Shown piece by piece: positions 52,832-62,233 of a stretch of 64,000 nt of DNA. The first letter of the stretch is position 1. Each line of letters begins with the position of its first letter. Source of the DNA: Thermomicrobium sp. (GTDB taxonomy: Bacteria > Chloroflexota > Chloroflexia > Thermomicrobiales > Thermomicrobiaceae). The notes beneath the pieces are model-generated. The model ran no database searches. It worked only from the letters and a program-made list of their open reading frames with translations, and was not told where the DNA came from. The DNA is taken from NCBI GenBank assembly GCA_026419575.1, contig JANZZC010000106.1, positions 1 to 64,000 of the forward strand. The letters run 5' to 3'. The position numbers were made by a program, and so were the translations under genes.

Positions 52832-53683
52832 TCAGAGTTCACCGCGCAGGAAGGCGCGGATCAACGCGTTGAAGCTGTCGCGCTTCTCGATCTGCACCCA
52901 GTGGCTGCACTGCCCGAACACGTGGAGCTGCACGCGCGGCAACCGCGGCAAGAGCCAGAGGCTCGTCTCCAGCGGGACGATCACGTCGTCGCGCCCGTGC
53001 ACGAGCAGGACGGGCCGGTCCATCGCCCGGTAGGCCTCTTCCGGCAACACCAACGCCTCCAGGTGCTGCTGGCGCGGCGCCGGGAACATCGCCTCGTAGC
53101 TCCGGCGAACGACCGGATCGAGAGCCGCCTGGAGACGATCGCGGGCGATCGCCTCGAGATCGCCGCCGACCGTCGCCGGGTCGTAGACGAACCAGCGGAT
53201 GATCTGCGCCAAACGCTCGGCCGTCGGCTCCTCGTAGAACCCCCAAGCGACGTCGAGCTGCTGGGTGATCCGGTGCGGCGCGCCGGCTGTCCCCATCAGG
53301 ACGACGCGCTCGAACCGCTCCCGGTGCCGGTGCAGGAGATGCAGGGCGATTGCTCCACCCATGGAGTTCCCGACGACATGCGCCCGCTCGATGCCCAGAT
53401 GATCCATGAGCGCGATCACCTGCTCGACCCAAAGGTCCATCCACGCGCGGGCTCCGACCGGCGGCGGATCCGGATGACCGCTCCGGGCGAAGCCCCAGAG
53501 ATCGGGCGCGATGCAGTCGAACTCGTCGGCGAGCGCGGGGACGGCGAAGCGCCAGTTCGCCCAGGCGGTCACCCCCGGTCCCGAACCGTGCAGGAAAATG
53601 ACCGGCTGCCCCTGACCGGCACGATGGAGATGCGTCGGCCAGCGTCCGGCTTGGACGGTCGACTCCTGTACCGATACCGACAC
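52832..53683 (-). CDS. Alpha/beta hydrolase, meta-cleavage product hydrolase
   Basis: A 283-residue serine hydrolase of the MhpC/BphD/DmpD group, which cleaves the C-C bond of the ring-fission product to give 2-hydroxypentadienoate and an acid. It has the oxyanion motif FLHGSGPGVTAWANWR, the nucleophile Ser in VGNSMGG, the acid in VHGRDDVIVP and the His in FGQCSHWVQIEK. GSGPG and the SMGG variant are typical of this subfamily. The GTG at 53683 is preceded by GGGAAGGG. Neighbours on both sides belong to the same pathway, and the tautomerase follows after 13 bases. Confidence 0.86.
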   Translation of the reverse strand: MSVSVQESTVQAGRWPTHLHRAGQGQPVIFLHGSGPGVTAWANWRFAVPALADEFDCIAPDLWGFARSGHPDPPPVGARAWMDLWVEQVIALMDHLGIERAHVVGNSMGGAIALHLLHRHRERFERVVLMGTAGAPHRITQQLDVAWGFYEEPTAERLAQIIRWFVYDPATVGGDLEAIARDRLQAALDPVVRRSYEAMFPAPRQQHLEALVLPEEAYRAMDRPVLLVHGRDDVIVPLETSLWLLPRLPRVQLHVFGQCSHWVQIEKRDSFNALIRAFLRGEL

Positions 53684-53716
53684 GTCCCGCTTCCCTTCCC
53701 GTGAGGTACCCCGACC

Positions 53717-54265
53717 CTACCACCACCACATGCTGGTATCGTGCAGCTGCACTTCGAGGCAGCGGAAATCGCCCCCGAAGAAGACGAGCGGCTCCCGGTC
53801 CCAGTAGTCGAGCCAGCGCACCCGACCCAGGACCAGCGTGTGGTCCCCCGCCGGGACCCGCTCCCAGACGTCGCAGACGATCTGGGCCACCGCCCCCTCC
53901 AGGAGCGGAATGCCCTCCACCCAGCGGAACTCCGGCTGGTACCCCGCCTGCGGCTTGCCGGCGAAGTGCCGCGCCGCCGCTTCCTGCTCCCGCGCCAGTA
54001 CGCTCACCCCGTAGCGGCTCGCCTCCTCGAGGTACCCGTGCATCCGCGCCCGCCGGTCGACCGAGACCAGGACGAGCGGCGGATCGAGCGAGACCGAGAG
54101 AAAGGCGTTGGCCGTCATCCCGTGCGGCCCCTCCGGCCGGGCGACCGTCACCACCGTCACCCCGGTCGCGAACCGCCCGAGCGTCCGGCGGAAGTGCTTG
54201 GGGTCGATCGCCGAAGCGGCCTCCTCAGTCGGCAGTTCGCTCGGCCGCGGCCGGTTCGCGTGCAT
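53717..54265 (-). CDS. Flavin reductase (HpaC-like) of a two-component monooxygenase
   Basis: A 182-residue NAD(P)H:flavin reductase domain protein. [52 protein letters not shown] is the classical family start, and [14 protein letters not shown] follows near the C-terminus. It supplies FADH2 to a partner oxygenase, very likely the HpaB-type hydroxylase encoded divergently at 57.2 kb. The C-terminus ends in four tryptophans just before the stop, an odd tail. The ATG at 54265 with AAGGAG lies within the end of the aldolase gene (41-base overlap). Confidence 0.86.
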   Translation of the reverse strand: MHANRPRPSELPTEEAASAIDPKHFRRTLGRFATGVTVVTVARPEGPHGMTANAFLSVSLDPPLVLVSVDRRARMHGYLEEASRYGVSVLAREQEAAARHFAGKPQAGYQPEFRWVEGIPLLEGAVAQIVCDVWERVPAGDHTLVLGRVRWLDYWDREPLVFFGGDFRCLEVQLHDTSMWWW

Positions 54266-55301
54266 CGCCAGCTCCTTCCGCGCCGCGCTTGCGACGCAGG
54301 ATGTCGAGCGCGACGTCCAAGATCCAGTCCTCCTGCCCGGCGACCGCCTGCCGACGCCCCAGCTCCACCAGGATCTCGCGGGGGTCGAGACCGAACTCGG
54401 CCGCGATGTGCCGAGCATGGAGCAGGAACGTCGAGTAGACGCCGGCGTAGCCGATGGTGATCGCGTCGCGATCGGGGATCGGCTGGTACGGCATGATCGG
54501 CGCCACGATGTACTCGGCCGCGTCCATCAGCTTGAAGACGTCCAATCCCGGATTGATCCCGAGCTTGTCCAGCACCGCCGCGATGAGCTCGGTGGCGGCA
54601 TTGCCGGCGCCGGCGCCGAGCCCCCGCAAGCACCCGTCGACTTGATCGGCCCCTTCTTCGATCGCCGCCAGCGTGTTGCCGATCGCCAGGCCCAGGTTGT
54701 TGTGCGCGTGGAAGCCGACTTGGACCGAGAGGCGCTCCTTGAGGGCCGCCACGCGCCGTCGCACGTCGTCGGGGAGCATCGCCCCGGCCGAATCGACGAT
54801 GTAGACGCAGTCGGCACCGTACGACTCCATCATCGCCGCCTGCTCGGCCAGGAACTCCGGTGGGCGCATGTGCGCCATCATGAGGAAGCCCACCGTCTCC
54901 AGCCCCATCTCCTTCGCCATGCCGAAGTGCTGCTCGGAGATGTCGGCCTCCGTGCACTGCGTGGCGATGCGGACCACCGTGATCCCGCGTTCGATGGCCG
55001 CCGCGAGCTCCTTGCGCGTCCCGATCCCCGGCAGCAAGAGCGCCGCGATCTTGGCGCGCTTGGCCGTCTTGGCCGCTTCCTCGATGAGATCGAGCTCGCT
55101 CGTCCCGGAGAAGCCGTACTGGATGGAGCTCCCGCCGAGGCCGTCCCCGTGGGTGACTTCGATCACCGGCACCCCGGCCTCGTCAAGCGCCGCCACGATC
55201 GCCCGCACCTGCTCGCGGGTGAACTGGTGCCGCATCGCGTGCGAGCCGTCGCGCAACGTGGTATCGGTCACCCGCGGGGGCTTGAGCGTCTTCGCCGTCA
55301 T
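54225..55301 (-). CDS. mhpE: 4-hydroxy-2-oxovalerate aldolase
   Basis: A 358-residue DRE-TIM aldolase (also DmpG/BphI), splitting 4-hydroxy-2-oxovalerate into pyruvate and acetaldehyde. It has the signature [18 protein letters not shown], the metal-site histidines in [14 protein letters not shown], and the C-terminal helical domain that contacts the dehydrogenase partner. Its ATG overlaps the acetaldehyde dehydrogenase stop by four bases (ATGA), matching the tight complex in which acetaldehyde is channelled between the two enzymes. The family's C-terminal Cys/His details were not needed for the call. Confidence 0.94.
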   Translation of the reverse strand: MTAKTLKPPRVTDTTLRDGSHAMRHQFTREQVRAIVAALDEAGVPVIEVTHGDGLGGSSIQYGFSGTSELDLIEEAAKTAKRAKIAALLLPGIGTRKELAAAIERGITVVRIATQCTEADISEQHFGMAKEMGLETVGFLMMAHMRPPEFLAEQAAMMESYGADCVYIVDSAGAMLPDDVRRRVAALKERLSVQVGFHAHNNLGLAIGNTLAAIEEGADQVDGCLRGLGAGAGNAATELIAAVLDKLGINPGLDVFKLMDAAEYIVAPIMPYQPIPDRDAITIGYAGVYSTFLLHARHIAAEFGLDPREILVELGRRQAVAGQEDWILDVALDILRRKRGAEGAGDAREPAAAERTAD

Positions 55302-56224
55302 GCCGCCACCTCCTCCCGAATGCCGAGCAAGTGCCGGGCGAAGAGTTCGCCGACCCGCCAGGCCGCCGAGGTCATGATGTCGAGATTGCCGGCGTACGGC
55401 GGGAGGAAGTCACCGGCACCCTCGACCTCGAGGAGCATCGCGATGACCGTCCGCTCGCCCCACGGCGTGCGCCGCCGGTCGAACACCGGCGCGTCCTTCA
55501 GCCGGTATCCCGGCACGTACTGCTGCACTTCCGCGACCATCTGGTCGACCGAGGCCACGATCGCCCCCTGGTCGAACTCCTCCGTCGCCGGAATCACGTA
55601 GACCGTGTTGCGCATGATGATCGGCGGCTCGGCCGGGTTCAGGATGATGATCGCCTTCCCCTGCTCGGCCCCGCCGATCGCCTCCAGCCCGTGCGCGGTC
55701 GTGAACGTGAACTCGTCGATGTTCTGCCGCGTCCCCGGACCGGCCGACTTGCTCGCCACCGTCGACACGATCTCGGCGTAGCGGACCGGCACGACCCGAT
55801 GCACAGCGTGGACCAGCGGGATCGTCGCCTGCCCACCGCAGGTGATGAGATTCACGTTGTCCTTGTCCAGATGCGCCCCGAGATTGACCGGCGGCACGAC
55901 GTAGGGTCCACGCGCGGCCGGCGTCAGGTCGATCGCGATCTTGCCGGCCTCGCGGAGCATCTTGGCGTGCCGGACGTGCGCCTTGGCACTCGTTGCGTCG
56001 AAGACGATGCGGATCTCCGGGTCCTCGAGGATCGCCTTGATCCCCTCGTAGCTCGTCGGGATCCCGAGCTTCTTGGCGCGCGCGATCCCCTCCGACTGCG
56101 GATCGATCCCAGCGAACATCGCCAGCTCCATGTGCCCCGGATTGCGCAGGAGCTTGTACATCAAGTCGGTACCGATGTTGCCAGTCCCGAGGATCGCGAC
56201 CTTGACGGCTTGCCGTTCTCCCAT
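55298..56224 (-). CDS. mhpF: Acetaldehyde dehydrogenase (acylating)
   Basis: A 308-residue enzyme (also DmpF/BphJ) that oxidises acetaldehyde to acetyl-CoA with NAD and CoA. It has [18 protein letters not shown] for NAD binding and the catalytic Cys in [31 protein letters not shown] is a conserved family segment. The ATG at 56224 gives the better spacing from AGGAGG; another ATG six bases upstream abuts it. It overlaps the end of the IclR gene by 64 bases and the aldolase start by four, so all belong to one transcript. Confidence 0.94.
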   Translation of the reverse strand: MGERQAVKVAILGTGNIGTDLMYKLLRNPGHMELAMFAGIDPQSEGIARAKKLGIPTSYEGIKAILEDPEIRIVFDATSAKAHVRHAKMLREAGKIAIDLTPAARGPYVVPPVNLGAHLDKDNVNLITCGGQATIPLVHAVHRVVPVRYAEIVSTVASKSAGPGTRQNIDEFTFTTAHGLEAIGGAEQGKAIIILNPAEPPIIMRNTVYVIPATEEFDQGAIVASVDQMVAEVQQYVPGYRLKDAPVFDRRRTPWGERTVIAMLLEVEGAGDFLPPYAGNLDIMTSAAWRVGELFARHLLGIREEVAA

Positions 56225-56982
56225 GGCCATGCCTCCTGGTAATACCCGAGTTCTTCCGAGACCCGTCGCGCGGCATCGACGATCGCCGTGGTGAGGCGCT
56301 GCCGGTTGGGATAGAAGCGATAGGCCGGCACCGAGAGACTCATCGCGGCGATCACCTGCCCGCTCTCGTCGTAGATCGGCGCGGCGGCGCAGCAGAGCCC
56401 GACCATCACTTCCTCTTGGTCGTAGGCGAACCCCTGCTGCCGCACGCGTTCGAGCTCCGCCCGCAGCTGCTCGACGGAGCTGATCGTGTTCGGCGTGAAG
56501 CTGACGAGCCCCGTCCGCTCCACGATCGCGAGGACATTCTCCCACGGCTGGTGGGCGAGCAGCACCTTGCCGACCCCGGAGCAGTGCGCCGGCAGCCGCT
56601 TGCCGACCCCCGAGAGGACGATCTCCAGCGCCCGATCGCCCTGGAGCTTCTCCACGTAGAGCACCTGGCCGTCGACGAGCACCGCCAGCTGCGTCGTCTC
56701 GCCCCATCCGGCGACCAAGCGCTCCATGATCGGCCGCGCCGCCCGCAGGAGCGCGCTCGAATCCAAGAGCGTCTGGCTCAGCTCGAAGAGCGACCAGCCG
56801 AGGCGGTACCGGCCGTTCGGTGTCCGCTGGAGCAACCCTTCGGCCGCGAGCGTCCGGAGCAGCGCGTGCGCGCCCGACTTGGGAATCCCGAGCACCGCCG
56901 CCACCTCCGTCACGCCCCACTCGGGCTGCTTCGGCGTGAAGAGACGGAGCACCTGCGCTGCCTTTTGCACCGTCTGGAGCAT
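56161..56982 (-). CDS. IclR family transcriptional regulator of the aromatic pathway
   Basis: A 273-residue regulator. The winged helix-turn-helix (about 1-65) reads [50 protein letters not shown], and the effector domain (80-255) includes [18 protein letters not shown] and [20 protein letters not shown]. It heads the minus-strand catabolic operon and faces the hydroxylase operon, and two palindromes in the intergenic region are likely its sites. Related regulators (MhpR, PcaU) activate with the pathway substrate bound. An ATG twelve bases upstream is an alternative start. The C-terminus extends into the dehydrogenase gene. Confidence 0.9.
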   Translation of the reverse strand: MLQTVQKAAQVLRLFTPKQPEWGVTEVAAVLGIPKSGAHALLRTLAAEGLLQRTPNGRYRLGWSLFELSQTLLDSSALLRAARPIMERLVAGWGETTQLAVLVDGQVLYVEKLQGDRALEIVLSGVGKRLPAHCSGVGKVLLAHQPWENVLAIVERTGLVSFTPNTISSVEQLRAELERVRQQGFAYDQEEVMVGLCCAAAPIYDESGQVIAAMSLSVPAYRFYPNRQRLTTAIVDAARRVSEELGYYQEAWPWENGKPSRSRSSGLATSVPT

Positions 56983-57036
56983 CGCGCCCCCCATGCCCTG
57001 ACGATACCAACCCGTTGCCAAACGAGCAAGGCGACC

Positions 57037-57053
57037 GTTCAGAATGCACGAAC
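57037..57053. promoter_or_regulatory. Possible IclR half-conserved operator (distal)
   Basis: GTTC and GAAC arms separated by nine bases, the same 17-base frame as the perfect palindrome 61 bases away. The inner bases are not palindromic. It may be a second, weaker site nearer the iclR gene. Confidence 0.38.
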
Positions 57054-57097
57054 CGATCGCTTCCTGTGTGTCCGCGGAGGACTGGCGGCGACTCCGG

Positions 57098-57114
57098 GTT
57101 CAGTATACCTGAAC
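57098..57114. promoter_or_regulatory. IclR-type operator upstream of hpaB promoter
   Basis: Perfect palindrome GTTCAG-TATAC-CTGAAC, eight bases upstream of the -35 box of the plus-strand promoter and centred about 51 bases before the predicted start, a position typical for activators. Read on the minus strand it contains TATACT, which could serve as a -10 box for iclR and allow autorepression. Confidence 0.62.
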
Positions 57115-57121
57115 GCCCGAG

Positions 57122-57150
57122 TTGACAGGGCACGGCGGGACCGCTATGTT
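57122..57150 (+). promoter_or_regulatory. Promoter of the hydroxylase-dioxygenase-transporter operon
   Basis: Perfect TTGACA (57122-57127), 17-base spacer, TATGTT (57145-57150). The start would fall near 57157, giving a leader of about 53 bases before the hpaB ATG. Confidence 0.65.
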
Positions 57151-57209
57151 GAGCGACAGAGACGGCGCTCGGCACCGAGGTGTCTGGAGAGATCGCGAGG
57201 AGTGTGCTG

Positions 57210-58745
57210 ATGACGCAGGGAGTACAGTCGACGACTCGCCCGATGACCGGCGAGGAGTACCTGGAGAGCCTGCGCGACGGCCGGAAGGTCTTCTTCCGCG
57301 GGGAGTGGGTCAAGGATGTCACCACGCACCCGGCGTTCCGCAATGCGGCACGCTCGGTCGCTCGCCTCTACGATGCTCTCCATGCACCGGAGACCCGCGA
57401 CGTCCTGACCAAAGTCGATCGGCAGGGCATCCTGACGCACAAGTTCTTCGCCCCGGCCTACTCGTCGCAGGACCTCAAGGAGGCGGCTGAAGCGATCACG
57501 GTGTGGCAACGGATGAGCTTCGGCTGGATGGGGCGGACGCCCGAGTACAAGGCGGCCTTCATGGCGACGCTCGGGGCCGATCCGGACTACTACGCGCCGT
57601 TCGGCGAGACCGCCCGTCGCTGGTATCGGCAGTACGCCTCCCGCGTCCTCTTCATGAACCACGTCATCGTCGACCCGCCGATCGACCGCAATCGGCCACC
57701 GAGCGAAGTGCGGGACGTCTACATCCACGTGGTCAAGGAGACGGACGGCGGGATCATCGTCAGCGGTGCCAAGCAGGTCGCTACCGCGTCCGCCTTGACC
57801 CACGGGACGTTCGTCGGCGTCAACAGCGGGAGCGCTGCGCGGCTCCAGGAGGGGCGGGACGAGGACGTCGCGCTCGTCTTCTTCGTCCGCATGGACAATC
57901 CACGGCAGTATCTCATCTCCCGCGCCTCCTACGAACTCAACGCCGAGAGCCCCTTCGACAACCCGCTCTCCAGCCGTTTCGACGAGAACGACGCCTTCCT
58001 CGTCCTGGACGAGGCGTTCATTCCCTGGGAGGACGTCCTGATCTACCGCGACGTCGCCAAGTGCAAGCGCTTCTATGCCGACTCCGGGTTCTTCAACCGC
58101 TTCAACCTGCAGACGACGATCCGCTTCATGATCAAGCTCGAGTTCATGATCGGACTCCTCCAGAAGGGGCTGGAGTGCAACGGGACGGCCGACTTCCGCG
58201 GCAACCAAGTGATGGTCGGCGAGCTCGTGGCGCTGCGTCACCTCCTCTGGGCGATCGTGACCGCGATGGTCAGCGACCCCGAGCCGAGCCTGGGCGGCTC
58301 GGTCGTGCCGCGCCTGGAGTACGCCGCAGCCGCGCGCGTCTACACGAACTTCGCCTGGGACCGCATCCGGCAGATCTACGAGCGGATCCTCGGTGGGGCA
58401 CCGATCATCAACGTCTCGAGCTACCGCGACTTCCAGAATCCGGAGGTCCGACCCATCCTCGACCGCTACCTGCGCGGAACGGGCATGACGGCCGAGGAAC
58501 GCAGCAAGCTCTACAAGTTGGTCTGGGACGCGATGTACTCGGAGTTCGGCGGTCGGCACGGCCTGTACGAGCTCAACTACGCCGGGAACCACGAGCAGAA
58601 GTATCTGGATCCCCTGCAGTGGGCCGAACGGCGCGGCTTCATGCAGCAGTGGAAGGCGCTCGTCGACGAGTGTCTGAACCAGTACGATCTCGAGGGCTGG
58701 CGCGACTCGACCTGGGTGTGGGAACCGAACGGTCGCGAGCGGTGA
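57210..58745 (+). CDS. hpaB: 4-hydroxyphenylacetate 3-monooxygenase-type hydroxylase, oxygenase subunit
   Basis: A 511-residue FADH2-dependent phenol hydroxylase of the HpaB/4-chlorophenol monooxygenase family, adding a second hydroxyl ortho to the first to give a catechol. It shows [66 protein letters not shown], and [17 protein letters not shown]. Reduced flavin probably comes from the HpaC-like reductase of the divergent operon. The exact phenol is not readable from sequence. The ATG at 57210 follows GAGGAG. It heads an operon with the extradiol dioxygenase. Confidence 0.92.
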   Translation: MTQGVQSTTRPMTGEEYLESLRDGRKVFFRGEWVKDVTTHPAFRNAARSVARLYDALHAPETRDVLTKVDRQGILTHKFFAPAYSSQDLKEAAEAITVWQRMSFGWMGRTPEYKAAFMATLGADPDYYAPFGETARRWYRQYASRVLFMNHVIVDPPIDRNRPPSEVRDVYIHVVKETDGGIIVSGAKQVATASALTHGTFVGVNSGSAARLQEGRDEDVALVFFVRMDNPRQYLISRASYELNAESPFDNPLSSRFDENDAFLVLDEAFIPWEDVLIYRDVAKCKRFYADSGFFNRFNLQTTIRFMIKLEFMIGLLQKGLECNGTADFRGNQVMVGELVALRHLLWAIVTAMVSDPEPSLGGSVVPRLEYAAAARVYTNFAWDRIRQIYERILGGAPIINVSSYRDFQNPEVRPILDRYLRGTGMTAEERSKLYKLVWDAMYSEFGGRHGLYELNYAGNHEQKYLDPLQWAERRGFMQQWKALVDECLNQYDLEGWRDSTWVWEPNGRER

Positions 58746-58781
58746 GGTGTGGGGTTGTACCCGTTCGAGGGAGGTGTCGTC

Positions 58782-59762
58782 ATGGCTGACACGCGTGTGC
58801 CCGTCGTCGCGCAGCTCGCGCACGTCGAGATCTATACCCCGAAGCCGGAGGAGAGCCTCTGGTTCTTCACCAAGCTCCTCGGGATGAGCGTCGTGCACCG
58901 CGAGGGGCAGTCGGTCTACCTCCGCGGCTACGAGGACTGGTACCTGTGGACGCTCAAGCTGACCGAAGCGCCCCAGGCGGGCCTCGGCCACGCGGCCTGG
59001 CGCGTTTCGGCACCCGAGCTCCTCGACGAAGCGGCAGCCAAGCTTGAGGCAGCCGGCTACGGCCTGGGCTGGCAGGAGAGCGAGTACGGCGCGGGACGCG
59101 CCTACCGCTTCCGCATGCCGGACGGGCACCGGATGGAACTCGTCTGGGACCTCGAGTACTACCAGGCACCCGAGAGCCAGCAGAGCCAGCTCAAGAACCG
59201 CCCGCAGCGCCGTCCGCTCGACGGGGTTCCGGTTCGTCGGCTCGACCACATCAACTGCTTCGTGAGCGACGTCGAGACGCACGAGGCGTTCCTGCGCGAG
59301 TTCCTCGGCTTCAAGCTGCGCGAGACGAAGATCGACGCCAACGGCAAGAAGGTCGGTTCCTGGCTCTCGGTGAGCCCGCTCGTCCACGAGATCGCGGTGA
59401 TGCGGGACGGTACCGGGCAGGGGAACCGGCTCCACCACATCGCCTTCTGGTACGGCTATCCGCAGCACTGCTACGACTGCGCCGATGCCTGCCGCGACTG
59501 GGGCATCAAGATCGAGGCCGGGCCCGGCAAGCACGGTACGACGCAGGCGATGTTCCTCTACGTCTTCGAACCGGGCGGTAACCGCGTCGAACTCTGGGGC
59601 GATGCCGGGTATCTCATCTTCGATCCGAACTGGCAGACGGTCGTCTGGGACGTCTCGCACGAGGCGGATCTCTACTCCAGCACCGTCTGGCTCGGAGCCT
59701 CCACCATGCCCGAATCCTTCTACACCTACGGGACACCCGAGAAGGTGACCGTCGGCGTCTAA
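58782..59762 (+). CDS. Extradiol (catechol 2,3-) dioxygenase
   Basis: A 326-residue two-domain VOC-fold dioxygenase that opens the catechol ring next to the hydroxyls. The C-terminal module holds the iron ligands: His156 in RRLDHINCF, a His of LHHIAFW (218 or 219) and Glu270 in NRVELWG; nearby FLYVFEPGG contributes second-shell residues. The N-terminal module is the usual inactive duplicate. It follows hpaB by 36 bases with GGGAGGT, matching its role on the catechol made by that enzyme. A strong hairpin follows the stop. Confidence 0.92.
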   Translation: MADTRVPVVAQLAHVEIYTPKPEESLWFFTKLLGMSVVHREGQSVYLRGYEDWYLWTLKLTEAPQAGLGHAAWRVSAPELLDEAAAKLEAAGYGLGWQESEYGAGRAYRFRMPDGHRMELVWDLEYYQAPESQQSQLKNRPQRRPLDGVPVRRLDHINCFVSDVETHEAFLREFLGFKLRETKIDANGKKVGSWLSVSPLVHEIAVMRDGTGQGNRLHHIAFWYGYPQHCYDCADACRDWGIKIEAGPGKHGTTQAMFLYVFEPGGNRVELWGDAGYLIFDPNWQTVVWDVSHEADLYSSTVWLGASTMPESFYTYGTPEKVTVGV

Positions 59763-59774
59763 GGTGCGTTCGCG

Positions 59775-59804
59775 GACCCAGGGGAGCGTGCTCCCCTGGG
59801 TCCC
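59775..59804 (+). terminator. Perfect 14-bp hairpin between dioxygenase and ABC binding-protein genes
   Basis: GGACCCAGGGGAGC and its exact complement around a GT centre, 12 bases after the dioxygenase stop. No T-run follows, so partial termination or message processing between the enzyme and transporter parts of the operon is more likely than full termination. Confidence 0.52.
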
Positions 59805-59855
59805 ACTGCAGACAGAGGGTCGGGTCGACTTTCGGAGATCGTGAGGAGGGGAATG

Positions 59856-61208
59856 ATGGAGCGTGCAGATCTTGCGCGACGACTCGGTCACCGGATGACG
59901 CGACGATCCGTGCTTGGCTCGATCGGTCTGGCTGCGCTCGGCGGCTTGCTCGCCGCTTGCGGCGGTGGCGGTGCGACGCCCACCCCGACGGCCGCGCCGG
60001 CGACGCCGACGCCGGCACCGACCCCCACGCGGGCGCCAGCCGCGACACCGACGCCTGCGGCGGCCGCGACGCCGACCGTGATCGCGAGCCCGGCCGCGGC
60101 CGCCGAACCGATCCGGATCGGTTTGATCCACGGCTACACGGGCGTCTTCGCGGCGCTTGCCGAGAACCTGACGCGCGGCATCCAGCTCTACTTCGAGTCG
60201 ATCGACAACGCCGTCGCCGGGCGGAAGGTCGTGTTCGTGCAGGAAGACGACGCCTCGAACCCCGACCAGGGCTTGACGAAGACCAAGCAGCTGGTCGAGC
60301 GCGACAAGGTGCACCTCATCATCGGCTACAACCACAGCGGCGTCGCACTCGCGGTCCGCGACTACATCCATCAGTCCGGCGTGCCGACGATCATCGACAA
60401 CGCGGGCGCCGCCGCGCTGACGCGCGATCCGGCACGGCGCAGCCCGTACATCTTCCGCGTCTCCTTCGCCAACGGCCAGTACGAGTGGCCGATGGGCCCG
60501 TACGCGGTGGAGCAACTCGGGTACAAGCGCCTCATCTTCACCGCTTCGGACTTCGTCGCCGGGCACGAGAAGACGGAAGCGGTCAAGAAGGCCTTCCAGA
60601 ACGCCGGTGGCGAGATCGCCGGCGAAGTCTACCCGCCGCTCGACACCGCCGACTTCGCACCGTTCCTGCAGCGCATCCAACAGATGCAGGCGGACGCCGT
60701 GTGGGCCTTCTTCGCCGGCGCGGACGCCGTCCGCTTCGTCCAGCAATACGCCGACTTCGGTCTCAAGGACCAGTTCCCGCTGATCGGCGTCGGCGACCTC
60801 GTCGACGAGGCCTACATCGACCAGCAGGGCGACGCGGCGCTCGACGTCGTCACCTCGCTGCACTACTCGCCCTACATCGACTCGCCGGAGAACAAGGCGT
60901 TCGTCGATGCCTTCAAGGCGAAGCACGGTCGCGTCCCCAACCAGTTCGCCTATCAGGGATACATCGCCGGTCGCGTGGCCGCCGAGGCTCTCAAGGCCGT
61001 CCAAGGCAAGGTCGAGGACACGCAAGCCTTCTTGAAGGCGCTCAAGGCGGTCCAGTTCGTCGGACCGGCCGGACCGTTCCGCTTCCACCCGGAAACGCAG
61101 AACGTCGTCCTCACCGTCTACTTCCGCAAGGTGCAGCGGCTACCGGACGGGAGCCTCGGCAACGTCGTGCTCGGCAAGCGCGAGAACGTCGACGATCTCT
61201 CGTTCTGA
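59856..61208 (+). CDS. Branched-chain-amino-acid-type ABC substrate-binding lipoprotein with Tat signal
   Basis: A 450-residue type I binding protein (LivK family). The signal has a twin-arginine (RRSVLG, Arg16-17) and a lipobox LLAAC (Cys35), so it is probably a Tat-exported lipoprotein. A low-complexity Thr/Pro/Ala linker (about 40-80) leads to IRIGLIHGYTGVFAALAENLTRGIQLYF, DDASNPDQGLTKTKQLVERDKVHLIIGYNHSGVALAVRD and further LivK-type segments. Family members often bind aromatic acids in catabolic operons, and the location after the dioxygenase suggests an aromatic ligand. ATG 59856 gives the best spacing from AGGAGG; an ATG three bases upstream is equally open. Confidence 0.9.
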   Translation: MERADLARRLGHRMTRRSVLGSIGLAALGGLLAACGGGGATPTPTAAPATPTPAPTPTRAPAATPTPAAAATPTVIASPAAAAEPIRIGLIHGYTGVFAALAENLTRGIQLYFESIDNAVAGRKVVFVQEDDASNPDQGLTKTKQLVERDKVHLIIGYNHSGVALAVRDYIHQSGVPTIIDNAGAAALTRDPARRSPYIFRVSFANGQYEWPMGPYAVEQLGYKRLIFTASDFVAGHEKTEAVKKAFQNAGGEIAGEVYPPLDTADFAPFLQRIQQMQADAVWAFFAGADAVRFVQQYADFGLKDQFPLIGVGDLVDEAYIDQQGDAALDVVTSLHYSPYIDSPENKAFVDAFKAKHGRVPNQFAYQGYIAGRVAAEALKAVQGKVEDTQAFLKALKAVQFVGPAGPFRFHPETQNVVLTVYFRKVQRLPDGSLGNVVLGKRENVDDLSF

Positions 61209-61218
61209 CGACGGCCAG

Positions 61219-61260
61219 CGGAGCAGCGCACGACCGTGCGCTGCTCCGCCTCGGTTTTTG
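61219..61260 (+). terminator. Intrinsic terminator/attenuator after the binding-protein gene
   Basis: A perfect 14-bp stem GCGGAGCAGCGCAC/GTGCGCTGCTCCGC with a GACC loop, followed by CTCGGTTTTT. It lies between the binding protein and the permease genes and would keep permease expression lower. Confidence 0.82.
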
Positions 61261-61359
61261 CGACTTCACGACCACTGGAGTATCGTTGAGGTATCAAGGG
61301 AGCAGGCTCCACCCGCTGTCGGATGCCGGACGCGACACGCTAGAAGGGGGAGACGACTG

Positions 61360-62220
61360 GTGCCGATCAACACCGCGAGTCTCGTCATCGGTCTGTCGTA
61401 CGCGAGCCTCCTGTTCCTCGTCTCGGTCGGGTTGTCGGTCGTCTTCGGGCTGATGCGTTTCGTCAATCTGGCGACCGGCTCGCTCTACCTGATCGGTGGG
61501 TACGTCGCGTGGAGCGTCGCCCGCAAGTCGAACAGCTTTCTCCTGGCGCTGATCGCTGGCGCGGCGGCAGCGCTCGTGCTCGGTATCCTGATCGAGCGCG
61601 GCTTCCTCCAGCGACTCCACCGGCAGGAGCTCCTGCAGGTGGCGCTGACGCTCGGCATCGCCTACATCGTGCAGGACGTCACCCGCTGGATCTGGGGCGG
61701 CGACCCGCTGCGGCTCCGGCCACCGGCCGTCTTCCGAGGTTCGATGGAGCTGTTCGGTTCGGTCGTCCCGACCTACCGCGTCGCGCTGATCGGGATCGGT
61801 GCGGTCCTGGCGATCGCCGTCTGGTATCTGCTCGAGCGCACCAAGTGGGGCGCCTACGTCCGGGCCGGCGTCGACGATCTCGAGATGGTGCAATGCCTCG
61901 GCATCAACGCGCGGCGCATCTTCGCGGTGGTCTTCGCGCTCGGCGCGCTGCTGTGCGGGCTGGGAGGCGCGCTCGGCACGCCGGTGACCGGCGTCGCACC
62001 GGGTACCGATATCCAGTTGCAGCTCATGGCGCTGATCGTCGTCGTCCTCGGCGGCTTGGGCTCGGTCGCGGGAGCTATCGTCGCCAGCATCGTGGTTGCC
62101 TTGGTCGATACGATGGTCCGTACCTTCTGGCCCGAGGCATCCTTCTTCGCGGTCTGGGCACTCGCTGCCTTCGTGCTCATCGTTCGCCCGCAGGGTCTCT
62201 TGGGTCGTACCGGGTGGTGA
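61360..62220 (+). CDS. livH: Branched-chain-amino-acid-type ABC permease, LivH
   Basis: A 286-residue inner-membrane permease. It has LIGLSYASLLFLVSVGLSVVFGLMRFVNLATGSLYLIGGYVAW at the start, and the family's cytoplasmic EAA-like segment ECLGINARRIFAVVFALGALLCGLGGALGTPV (read QCLGINARRI). The VVVLGGLGSVAGAIVASIVVALVDT region and IVRPQGLLG end complete the pattern. It pairs with the LivM-type permease that follows after 13 bases. The start is the GTG at 61360 with GGGGGAG eight bases before it. Confidence 0.92.
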   Translation: MPINTASLVIGLSYASLLFLVSVGLSVVFGLMRFVNLATGSLYLIGGYVAWSVARKSNSFLLALIAGAAAALVLGILIERGFLQRLHRQELLQVALTLGIAYIVQDVTRWIWGGDPLRLRPPAVFRGSMELFGSVVPTYRVALIGIGAVLAIAVWYLLERTKWGAYVRAGVDDLEMVQCLGINARRIFAVVFALGALLCGLGGALGTPVTGVAPGTDIQLQLMALIVVVLGGLGSVAGAIVASIVVALVDTMVRTFWPEASFFAVWALAAFVLIVRPQGLLGRTGW

Positions 62221-62233
62221 CAGGGGGCATTCG

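Noticed and set aside
57144-61088. A 1314-codon open frame on the minus strand
   Set aside because: It is the antisense shadow of the hydroxylase, dioxygenase and binding-protein genes; the product is rich in Glu/Arg/Asp/Val repeats with no motif, while the plus-strand frames have clear catalytic signatures.
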